Below, one piece after another: positions 47,052 through 57,660 of a stretch of DNA of 64,000 nucleotides. The DNA comes from Ceraceosorus guamensis (lineage: Eukaryota; Basidiomycota; Exobasidiomycetes; Ceraceosorales; Ceraceosoraceae). The position numbers and the translations under genes were made by a program. The notes beneath the pieces were generated by a model. The model saw nothing but the letters and a program-made list of their open reading frames with translations, did not search any database and had not been told where the DNA came from. Within the stretch, counting starts at the first letter, position 1; each line of letters opens with the position of its first letter. Location: the NCBI RefSeq assembly GCF_003144195.1, contig NW_020289999.1, positions 131,544 to 195,543 of the forward strand, given 5' to 3'.

Positions 47052-50000
47052 TTATTTGAAGCCCGATCCTGACACGTTGAAGCTACTGCTGTTTGCAGAC
47101 GTATTTCCCAGAGCCGTGGCCTTGGGTCGTCTTGTCCTCAGTTGCCTGGCAGGCCATCCTGCGTAGACCGCGCCGGCTTCCGCAATTTCACCACTGGCGA
47201 CCAGAGTGTGCTCGAGCAGCATCGATCGTGGTTCCATCGATGCACCAGAGAGGAGGCGCGATCCAGTGCGCATAGCACATCCGTCGCCAATCCTCAGCTT
47301 GTTCAGGCTGAAGCGCCCTCGAGAGTTGATGTGCGCAACTACTGAGCAATCGTCTAGCGATACGCGGTCGCCCATGGTCACCAGCTCGGGCTCGGTCAAT
47401 TGCAAGCTTGGCTTGCCACCTGCCCAGATAGCACAATCGCGGCCCACCGTTGCGCCGAGAGAGCGCAAGTACCAGACGACAAAGACAGTGCCCGAAAGAT
47501 TGCCGAGAATGTGGCCGCCGAAACCTTTTCCAAGTAGGCGCTGCATCGTGAGGTGCAGCTGCCAGCGTTGACAGTAGCTGCTCTTGTCCCAGTCGTAGCG
47601 ACCCTCTCGTCTTCTGCCGATGACGGCCCACTTCGTGCCGACCACCCAGGCAAAGGCGAGAAGCATTTGGATGTTGAGAACCACGACGAAACAGATGGCG
47701 ATAAACACGTACACCAATCCAGGGCGGTACCAGTGATCGTCGAAAATCTTGGCAGCGGCGACTTCCAAGTGTTGACGAGCAAAGTTGAGGGTAACGACGG
47801 TAGCGACGGCTGCGCTTGCCCAGTATGCTGAAGAGAAGACAGCCATGACGATGTTGATGGCAACGAGCATGAGATATGGGAAGACGAAGAAGTTGGCCTT
47901 GCGCTTGTAGAATGCTCGACCGAATGGAGTGATGGTCTCGTCGTCATCTCCGGCTGACATGCCCTCCTTGTTCTCCTTGGCCGCCTTTCCGAAGCTGACT
48001 GCCGCGCCGTTCTTAGAGCCCATCCAGACGGTGTTCTCCTCGTACAGGCCGTTGCGAACGGCAAGCGCACCAGAGCCCATGACACACTGCTTGCCAATGG
48101 TCGTTCCTGGCAGCAGCACAACGCGATCTGCAATCATCGCACCTCGGCCAACGCGAACGCGAGCCCAGCCAATGGAGTCGGAGGTGAAGACTTCAGATCG
48201 TGAACCGAAAACGACGTCGTCACCAATCTCCAATAGCTCGGGGTCGGGACAGTAGATTCCGCTTCCTGGCCAGTACACTCGCTTGCCGACCTTGGCACCC
48301 ATGGCACGGTACACAACCGAAGTCATCTCGTAGTGAGTACCAAGAATCGCCATGGCGCGTCGAATGTTAGGCTGCGACAGAAGTTGTCCGTTGATCCAGC
48401 GACGGAAGAGCGTGAGTTGGGTAGCGTTGCGCGTGGAGCCCTCGCGGTTGAGACCGAGCACTCGCTTGACCAGCACACCAAGCACGAGGTTGATAAGTGG
48501 TGGCATGACGTTTCGCATGATGCGCGCGACGTAGTGCCATCCGATACGCGGATTGTATGCAAACCACGCGATGACACCCTTGACGCTGTCGTTGTGGCTG
48601 AACTCGAAAGGTTGGGACAACAGCATGAAGAGAGCTGCAAACCATGGTACATAGCAGATCACCTTGATGATCAGCAGGATCGGCGTTCCGATGAACCACA
48701 CTAGCGCCCAGTGGGGCATTGGCGCAGCGTTCCGATTGTAAGCCGCATAAGCGTCGGAAGAGGGTTCTTCGTGCGAAGAGGCTTGCGGACCCCATACCGT
48801 ACCGTCTGCGAGTCGAGCACCGGGCGAGATCTGAGTGAACGTGTTGACCACGCAGTCGCGTCCGATGATGATTGGTTCGAGACGGAAGTAGCCATCGCGC
48901 TCCACGCAAAAGGCTCGGACAAGCGACTTGTCGATTCGAGCTCCGTCGTGGATGGTGATCAGGTCGTGCTCTGCAATCTTCGCAAACTTGTCGATCTGAA
49001 CGTCAGAGCCGATGGACATGCCCAGAAGCCTGAAGTAAGTCCTGGTGAGGCCCGGTGTCAATGCGAAGAGACCTTTACCGGCAGTGCGCAAAGATTGGTT
49101 GACGAGCCACCAGCGAAGGTGGTAGTTGCACCACATCGGATACTTGCCGGGACGGTACCTGCCAATGACGAGCCACTTGAAGGCAATGGCAGTGACTGGG
49201 CAGATGATACGACTCGTGAAACGGGCGACAACGATGGAAGCGAGCAGCACTCCGACACGTTCCCAAAAGTCGTCGCGGATATAGTAGGCGGAGAAGGCGA
49301 GGCCATGCAGAATGACTGTCCAAGTCCAGGCTGCTTTGAATGGGTAGAAGAAAAGAATGGGCATGAGCTGTATCAACATGACCCAAGGATGTGTCTGGCT
49401 GCGTGGCTTGTATCCGTGAGCAGTGACTGCTGGATCGAGGTCGCCAGCAGCATCATCGTCGTACCGATGCGCGGAAGCGAAGGCGCCCTGAGCTCCGGTC
49501 TTTTCATCCGCGTAGTCCATGTCTCCGTAGTCATCGTCCTCATCGCCGCCCGTCTCGTCCTCGATGAGCGCAGCAATACCCTCGACTGTGGAATTGTTGA
49601 ACAAGGTAGACACTTCCAAACTGACGCCTGTCTCCTTGCGAATGAGGTGGACTAGTCGGCCCAGGAGAAGACTGTTTCCACCGAGCAAGAAGAAATCGGA
49701 TTCGGCCGTGATCGTGCCAGATTCGGTGTCGAGCAGCTTGGCGATGATGTCGCGGACCACAAGCGCAGTCCTCGTCATAGCTGACGCGTTCTGGGCGCGC
49801 ACCTCTTCCTCCATAGTCTCAAAGTCGATCCTGCCGTTGACCTTTGCGAGCGGCTGGCGGAAGACGTGCAGCGGGTTGGGTACGACGTATCCGTGAAGGA
49901 CCTGCGCAAGAGCTCGGTCGATATCCGCCGCGTCGTATTCGGCATTCTCTTCGACTTGAATGAACGCTTCGGGAGCACCGTCCTTTCGTTGCCGGACCGC

Positions 50001-52036
50001 AGCTTCTACGATGCCCGGAATGCGGTAGCAGGCGCGCTCAACAGCTCGAACATCCACGCTGACGAGATTGCAAGGAATCGGGGTAGACAGCGGAACTTCC
50101 TTGCCCGGTGCTCGAGCCTCAAAGTGACGCCTCAAAGGAGGCACATCGTCGGAGAGGGGCCCAATGCTAAGTCGCTGGCCAAGCTTGATACGCAGAGGTT
50201 TGCCGGCCTGATTCTTCGGCAAGTCGTCCATGTAGACGATAGCGAACGGCCACTTGGATGGATGTAAGTGTGATCGCAACAAGTTCTGCAACTCTGCAAG
50301 ACCGATGCGGGGCTGATTTGGAACAGGCACGATGACCACCCCGATAGTCTCTTGCAGGACGGTGTGCTCGATGCTGAACGCGAGCGTTTGCTTGACACGA
50401 TCTTTGCATGCTTGCGTGATGGCTTCTTCGACCTCAAAGGGCGAGACGACTTCACCACCCTTGTTGATGATCTCCTTTGAGCGACCGGTGATGAAGAGAT
50501 AGCCATCCTTGTCCATGTGACCCATGTCACCCGAGTCGAACCAGCCTTCGCTTGAGAATGCAGAGGTGTCCAAAGGCTCGAAGGGATCGGTCGACGTCTC
50601 GTATCCAGAGAACGTCGGAAGTCCGCGCACTGATACCGCTCCAGTCTGTCCGACTGGCAGTTCTCGTTCCCTATCGAAAGGATCTCTGATCGAAAGCTCT
50701 GGGCCGCATGCAACGCCTGAGCATCCAGGACGGTCGAGCTGATAATTTGTGGGTGGCGAAGCAATAGGCATGCTGCATGTGGAGGAGGGGGAACATCAGC
50801 TATCCTGCGTAGGGCGCTGCAAGCTAGAAAAGCGCAACGCACCATTCTGTCATGCCGTAGGAGGGCAGCACGGCGCAGCCACCGAAGGTCTCCTTCAACT
50901 GGACGGCAAGGGATGGCAGCAGACCACCAGCAGCATTCGCAATCATCTTGATCTTCACTTCCCTAGCGACGTTCACGCCCTCCGGCTTTGAGGCCAGAAT
51001 AGAGTGATGCATGGTTGGAGCCGCATAGTACCAAGTGGCACCAAGTTGCTTCGCTACAGTCCACCACATGTTGGCGTCAAAGCCAGCGCAGATGATAGCA
51101 CTACCAGCAGAGAACATTGGAGACCAAAGATTCCTGACAATACCGCCGACGTGGAAGAGAGGCATCATGTTCACTGAAGTAGACAGAGCTATGTGTCAGA
51201 TGCAAAGGTGCAAGGTTATGGCAAAGTCACACTTACTGTTGACGGAGTGTGGTCTAAGATCCCAACTCGAAACGACGCAGCATGTACCGACGATCAGGTG
51301 GCGCAGAGAGTAGGGCACCACCTTCTTCTTACCGCTGGTACCCGAGGTGTGCAGCACAAGCGACTGGTGCTCCAGTCCATGGGGCATGGACGGCGATCGG
51401 CCACCTCGACTAGCAGCAGCTTCTTGGCCAAGACATGCCATGTCGAAGACGCCGCACGGTCCACTTCCACGCCCCTCGACAAAGATGATCTCCATGCCTT
51501 CCTCCTCGTACAAGGCTTGCACCTCCAAGCGTTCTGCTGCATCTCGCGTGGTTACCACAGCTTTGGCACGCAACCTGACAGCATCGTCACGAAGCTCGCC
51601 GGCGGTGCAGCTGGCATTCACAGGCGCACAAGTGTGATAGGCGGCGACTGACATCAGAGCCAATGCGTTCTCTGGACCCGTAGGTAGTGCTGGTAGGATG
51701 ATATCAAGGCGTGTCACAGCTTTAGCAACAGCACTCGGTCACCCAAAGCCCTTCGCGCATGCACTTACCCATCATGACGCGATCGTTGGGACCGAGTTGC
51801 TTGCGAGTAAAGGGCATCGAAAAGCGTTGAATGAAGCGTTTGGCTTCCGCATGGGTGATCGGAGGCCGGTTGAGGTCAGGACTCAACAGCGCAGGACCGC
51901 TCGTTGAGGGCAGCGCGTCGATGAGGGTCCGAACGCGACCCGAATCCGTCACATGCCGGGCCAGATGGTCACCAAGGGACACGCCTCGGTCCGGAGGAGG
52001 GAGGTTGTACAAAAAAGAAAGAGGAAAGTCGGACAT
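47052..52036 (-). CDS. Adenylation-PCP-triple LbH membrane megaenzyme, epsilon-poly-lysine-synthetase-like
   Basis: Exons 52036-51769, 51689-51237, 51173-50843 and 50772-47052 encode 1590 residues. Adenylation domain: A3 loop LHTSGTSGKKK (about 203-212), MMPLFHVGG, SYGMTECMPI across intron 3, FDSGDMGHMDKDGYLFITGR and RSKEIINKGGE (to about 457), then catalytic Lys542 in NQAGKPLRIKL. A second, orphan adenylation C-terminal subdomain follows (about 590-668), ending KVNGRIDF. The peptidyl carrier has LLGGNSLLL with attachment Ser718. Hydrophobic segments (about 813-886, 1038-1071, 1312-1401) alternate with three left-handed beta-helix acyltransferase-like modules (about 935-1016, 1175-1276, 1455-1561), rich in IG/VG hexapeptides. 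This order matches bacterial epsilon-poly-L-lysine synthetase (Pls), in which the three modules join carrier-bound monomers. It predicts a membrane enzyme making a homo-oligomer or an amide conjugate. The monomer is unknown. Confidence 0.85.
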
Positions 52037-55000
52037 CTTGAGGTCGTCGTGGAGTTGTGGGGGTCAAAGTCGCGAGAGGAGCGGGGGCCACGGGGGTATC
52101 AGGGCAGGAGACAGCGCTGCTGATTGCCAGATCGACAGCACAGCTGTAAGAGTGCTACAAGACAAAAAAGACGGCTCTGCGAGACACTCTGTAGTGGCAG
52201 CTGTGCTGAGTGTTGATGGAGCTCGAAGAAGCCTGCGAGCAGCTCTCCCTAGGCTCTGGCGTTGGTTTGCGTTAGATACTCGCGAAACAGTCGGGGTGAT
52301 GTTTCGCTGGCTGCAGGGGCCGTGGGGCGATGACTGAGGCTCTTTGAAGATACCGTCGCAACTCGCGAGGTTCCAAAGGCACGATTGTCTGTGGCAGAGA
52401 TTGCCAGCTCGGCCTGGAGTGGGGTCGAAAGCGAGGGGGGCCAAGCGTGTTTGGTCGTCTGTGATCGTCCTGGAAGGGTAGTGAGCGAGATCTGCCGTGC
52501 CAAGCGCGAGGAATATCGAAGAGAGGCTGGCAACGAACGCAGGTAGTGTGTTCGCACCTCGAGACGGGGTTGATGTGCGAAGGATGATGGCGGGGTCAGC
52601 TGCGAGGCCGTGGTGATGGCAGCGTTGTAGAGGGCACAAGTTCGATGGCGAACAAACGAACAACCAAAAACGGTTTGGCTTGCGCTCGGCATGCCTCGCT
52701 GCACGGCACGAATCGATGCGCTGCTGCTGCTGCTGCTGTTGTGGGCGGATCACGCACTCATGCTCACAACTGCGATCCAAACGAAGCCAGCGCGCGCACC
52801 ATGCTGCAGGAAGGCGCTACGCCGCTCTTGCAGGAATTCTAGCTGATAGCGCGGCAGCTCAGGAGTCACGATGCTGCTGTGTATACCGCTGCTCCCGGTA
52901 ACAGCTCGACAATGCCCTTCGCGCGCGCGTGAGCGCAGTCCTGAATGAATTGAGCTCATGCACTTGCTGCAGGCAGGTCGCGCGCAAGAGCGCTTGCATG
53001 CCACACAGCGCTGTGGTACGCAGGGCGGGTGTTACAAATGGAACAGGTATTTACAATCAAATCTTGAATTGGTGCACTTTTCATTACGCGCGCCGCTCAT
53101 CGCGGCCGCGCACAAAGCGCGAGCGTTGAGTGGAATTCAAAAGAAATGGAGCATTAAAGAAGATCGTAACGGCAAGGGAGCTAGCTAGGGTAATCTCAAC
53201 GTTGAAGGTGCATGCTGCATGCATGGTCTTTTCCGCCCAAAGAGGCATCACAGCCTCAGAGCAGTTGTGAGTCTCGCAACAATCAGAATTACACCCCTCA
53301 ACGGCACCTCCCTACTTTTTATTACAGTTGAGTCTGAGTCTTGACTCGAGAATCTGAATTTGAATCAAGAATGTAAGAATTTTGATGTATAGCTGCTATG
53401 GCAAGCAAGCCGCACTCGTGCCGAAGCTTGTCACTCCGACCACGGTGCGCTTCGTCAAGCTTAGCAGGCTCACACCGGTGATGTGCCCGACTTGTGTGTA
53501 CTGGTAACGGACACTCCGCAGGACTTGGTGGTGACTTTGACCAGCTCCTCCTCACAGCGTGAGTCGCCTCTCTTTGCTTTCTCCCGCATCGGATCATCAG
53601 CATGATCATGAGAGTGACTTCGTGTTGCGAGCTTTGATCTGCCCGAGCGCCTCGACGGCGGTCGCAAACGGTGCTAAAAAGAGGTCGGGACGCGAGCATC
53701 CATCATGCCCCGTGTGCAACGATGATCGTTGCGCCGCCCTCTGCGAGAAAGCAGAGTAACAGCGCTCAGCGGTCGTCGCGGTTTGGTCAATTGAGCGGGG
53801 ACATATCACTTTCCAGCTCGCATCCCCCAGGCTGCATGGACGGTGCTGGTGCTGCACCAATCGACAAAAAGAAGTCACCGTGGGCACAATCGTGAAAATT
53901 GACAAGAGGCGTGCTGCTGTTTGTATAGCTTCGTCATCGGCATCGGACAGCAGACTCGTATTGACGATTCACGATTGCTGACAAGAGGATCGCGCATCAG
54001 GCAGCATGGCTCTCAATCAAGAATCAAGAACCTGGACTTCGACACGCTATTCACTGATTCACGATTGTTGTGAGTCAAGAGTGGAGAACGCCGCAGATGG
54101 CAGATGCCGTTACAAACATCGTCCGTTGTGTCTTACTCGCATGCTGCTGCTTCAGCATGCAGCGTCAAGCTCAGCACCGGCATCGCGCATCGCGCATCGA
54201 GCATCGAGCATCAGAGCCCCTTTTGTGGACCCTCGAAGTTGCTTAGCGTCGCTCGCTTGCATCGGGGCGCAGGGCAAGTCATGGAAGTGCATGCCGCTGA
54301 TCTCCGAGGCCTCGCAGCTGCATGACACGTCATGCACCTGCTTTTCCGCACTCACGACTCGTCCAGCCCAGCATCAAGCATGATGCCAGCCAAGGACCGA
54401 ACTGCTTGGCAGTGCATGTGCACACGACAAGTCAAGAGTCAAGCAGTCTTGAGTCTTGATCTCACGAAGGTGTGTCACGAGTCACAGTCACAAATATCAT
54501 CAGTGTTCCTGAAGCCGGTAGAATCAATTGAAATTGAGATTTCTTGATTGACCCTCAAGCGTACTTCAAATTTCTGGGACGCACAGCACCATTCAAAAGA
54601 AAAGCTTCGAGTCAAGAGTTCATGCTCTTTGCACCGGTATTTCGGGCCTGCAGCGGTCAGGGTAGAAGTTTGAATTAGTGCTGATCTGACCATTTGCACT
54701 CGTGATCATTGCACCCAGACCCCTTGGTAGCGAGCGGATCAATGATCGCTGTAGCTACGATGGAGGGCAAAGTCGGTGAACATCGAAGAGGCCCGAGCTT
54801 GCGCTTGGGGACTGAAGCCAACAAGGTGGCAGATATCGTGACCCGCTCAAGAATGTTTCCCAAAATACGCGCTCGACTCACGACTGACTAGTCATCAAAC
54901 CGCCGTTGTAAAACGAAATTGATGAGTGTCTGCTATTCGCTTCACTCTCCTCACGCTCACCGCGCCAAGCAGACGTCCCGTGCAGATGGGACATGATTCG

Positions 55001-55377
55001 GGCTGCCACATCTTTGTCCAGATACCTTGCCAGGGATCAAGGCAAGCTAGCCCGCATAGACGATTCGTTGAACCACGTGGAGCTCGTGCCAACCCAACGC
55101 CCAAAGCTAGCTTCGATCGACTCTTTTCGCTCACTACTCATGACTTCGAGTAAGAATCCCGCTTGTAGGCTCACCCGGTGATTGGTCATCTTACGACAAG
55201 CGAACGAAGCCCTGCGCGAGCGGATGCTTACGATCGACTCGACGCCAAGACGTGCTGGAATGATACGTCAGCACGATCCTCGGAAGGTCACTCAGTCACT
55301 CAGCGCGCCAAGATTTCGGCCAAGCACTCAAGACTCGGTCAATATTGCCTCGTGCGCGTCACGATGGCCTTGCTAAC
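52037..55377. other. Gene-poor region upstream of the megaenzyme, 3.3 kb
   Basis: No gene is supported. The nearest few hundred bases, including a minus-strand open frame to about 52780, look like 5' leader and promoter of the megaenzyme. A CTG run lies at 52719-52739. From 53320 to 54560 there are dense GACTC/GATTC words. ORFs of 60-125 codons on both strands lack protein-like features. Confidence 0.5.
53320..54560. repeat. Cluster of degenerate GACTC/GATTC words
   Basis: Examples are GTCTGAGTCTTGACTCGAG near 53331, GACGATTCACGATTGCTG near 53963, ACTGATTCACGATTGTTG near 54053, and AAGTCAAGAGTCAAGCAGTC near 54430, directly followed by TTGAGTCTTGATC. They are interspersed with GCATCGCGCATCGCGCATCG near 54180. 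Same vocabulary as the other intergenic clusters. Confidence 0.5.
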
Positions 55378-56514
55378 TTTCAGAATTTGATCAGCCATTG
55401 TTCTGTACGACTTGCGCGTTGTCTTTCGCGACCACAGAGCGCCAATCTTAGACATGCGAACCTGATCATGAACTGTGAGTCTGATTGCTATGAAGTCTGA
55501 GTCACAAAGCATTTGGCTCTCGAGCCCCTGGCACCGCAATATTTCTCTCCATTGCACCGCCTCTACGAGAAGAAAGAAGACCTTGTGAATGACTGAAACG
55601 AATGCTGGAGGTATTGCTGCCATGTAGGCATTTGAACGGGGATCGCGAATGGTGGTAGTTGCCAGGGTGAGCTCTGCTAGAAGTGCCGTAATGATACAGG
55701 TGATGCAGGCCAAGCCCGCAGTACGATCACTGCGAAGTTGCTAGCTGAATCTTCTGGCAAGCACGAGCAAGGAGCTCAGGAATCTTGATGCTTTCGTTGG
55801 CATGCTCGCCGATTGAAGAAGAGGCCCTGGGTAGCCCTCGTGTCCAGAGTATGAAATCTGGGTCAGCCGATCAAGAGCGATGACGGGGGTCTGTTGCGTC
55901 TGCCTGGATGCTGCAAAACGCGTGTGAATGAGGGGAGGAGCGCGTCGAGGCTGCGCCGATTCGTGACGTGCATCGGAAGGAAAGGATAAAATCCTCGGAC
56001 TAGGTTGCTCGCTCCTTCTTCGTACGACGTATGCTCTCGTGTGAGGCCGAATGGCTGCTGCTTTGTGTGGCAGCGCGCACAGAACAAGCAGGATGGTGAA
56101 GATAACTAGGGACATCCAGGAGAGTCTGAGAGGTGCCCTGCTGGCTCTGCGTTGCCTTCTGCGAGCGGCATCTGCCTTCTCTCGAAAGCTTGATCGCAAA
56201 TTTGAAGCTACCGTGCTTTCGCAAAGCCCGAACCGCGTACCCAAGACGAGTGAGGAAGGGCTCGCTTCCACGACGTCAGATGTGCCGGTCAGACAAGGTC
56301 TTGCCTTTGTCTCTGAGGATACCCTCCTTGATGCACCACCGCTCGCAAGTGTGCTGTCAGACGTGCGTCTGGATGCGCTGGATAGCTCTCGCTGCATGAA
56401 GCGGAAGCATTGCTCGTCCATGAATTGGTGGATTGTGCAAGTTGCCCCAGCCTGCTTGGAGCTTGGGTGACTTTGCCTGATGCTGAGTTCAGGACTATCG
56501 AGGTGGGAAGACAT
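55378..56514 (-). CDS. Doubtful membrane-protein gene, structure unresolved
   Basis: A 257-codon frame from ATG 56514 to 55741 begins MSSHLDSPELSIRQ, is Ser/Arg-rich and has one clear hydrophobic segment (MSLVIFTILLVLCALP). Just downstream, a second frame (about 55725-55342) reads like membrane protein, with LACITCIITALLAELTLATT and AFVSVIHKVFFLLVEAVQW, and could follow an acceptor at TTCGCAG (about 55728). No strong GTGAGT/GTAAGT donor links the two, so they may be one gene with an unidentified intron, two genes, or chance. No family is recognised. Confidence 0.3.
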
Positions 56515-57660
56515 GACTGCCTAATACGCAGGATGTAGAGTGATATCGAGGTGAGTTGCCGAACTTGCAAGCAGCTGCGTCGACCCTGGTAGGAGAGTGA
56601 GTGGCCCGAATACAAACGCAGCGAATTGCGACGAAGCGTGTCTGCCTGCGTAGTGCGAGTTGCTAGAGTGGAAAGAGTCGAAATCCGTTCCCGTGTTCGA
56701 GCACTGGAAGTAGCGAGCGCAAGGTGTCAAGAGATTAAGGAGATGGAGAAGAAGTGAGAGGCGCAAAGACGTCCACAAGGCTCATCTTTATATCTGTCAA
56801 CAAGGACCGTGAGTAACGAAGCTGTCAGATTCATTCACCCTACGATGCCAAACCGCTTCGAGTGTTTCCGCCGTCTTGGGAAAGCCAGCCATCTGCATCC
56901 TGACCTCTGCAGATCTCGGAATGTCTCAGAGGTCTTCTGGTGATAATGAACCTGTTAATTGTGGTCATGGCCATCATGACCATTACGGTAGGCGGCATAT
57001 ACAAAGCTTCCGTGTGTGGTGTTTCCTCTTATTCAGAGAATTATCTGCATGTCTTGGCTGTCAAGCAGCAGACGCACGGGATCAAATTCTGCGCGCTCGC
57101 ACAGAAGAATCGTGAATCTTGAATTTGAGACCGCAAAAGGCGCGCGCGGACGCGTATGCTGCGCTCCAAGGCCCGGAACAAATTCTGACTCCGCGAGACA
57201 ACATCGAGATCTTCTTGTTGAATCACGAGCGTTTCTTCTTCTTGCAGAGCTCCAGACCAAGTTGTTGCTTGCGGTACACGTAAGTGGAGACTCGCAAGTC
57301 ATCTGTGTGATGTTGAGATGCTTCTCGCTGTCTGGCCTGACCGTCTCTGAAGATCCTTTATCAGAAGCGGAAGCTGCCCGTGGGGCCTGCCGCTGGCTGG
57401 ATGTGCATGTGCATCGCGATGGGTTTCGCGCGACACGTGACCACGCAGCGAAAAAGTTTACGCGGGTCAGGAATAATCACGAGCAACGCCGGGAGCTTTT
57501 CAAATTTGATGCCGCAAGCAGCTTTCTTCGCCTGATGACTTTGACTGCGATGCTCGACCCTCCTTGCTCTAGGCCGTCAGACACCCCCAAGCTCACACCA
57601 AGTCACACACATCACACACTCCGGCAACGTTCTATCCTATCAGCCCCCTAATCTGGCTAG
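56515..57660. promoter_or_regulatory. Intergenic region upstream of the Sls1-like gene
   Basis: This 1.15-kb region has no supported gene. A 211-codon plus-strand frame at 57016-57651 ends just before the Sls1-like start and has no protein-like pattern. AGAATCGTGAATCTTGAATT near 57108 belongs to the intergenic word family. An ACACAC-rich stretch near 57595 precedes the start codon. Confidence 0.4.

Noticed and set aside
46410-47072. A 220-codon plus-strand frame between ketopantoate reductase and the megaenzyme
   Set aside because: Composition is random-looking, no domain is visible, and it runs into the megaenzyme 3' end.
48711-49655. A 314-codon plus-strand frame within the megaenzyme
   Set aside because: It is opposite carrier-domain and membrane-module coding sequence and has no recognisable features.
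52064-52780. A 238-codon frame upstream of the megaenzyme on the same strand
   Set aside because: It contains a Gln run from a CTG repeat and otherwise random composition. It fits a 5' leader better than a gene.
57016-57651. A 211-codon frame just upstream of the Sls1-like gene
   Set aside because: Likely promoter and leader sequence. No protein-like pattern, and it stops before the real start with its targeting peptide.
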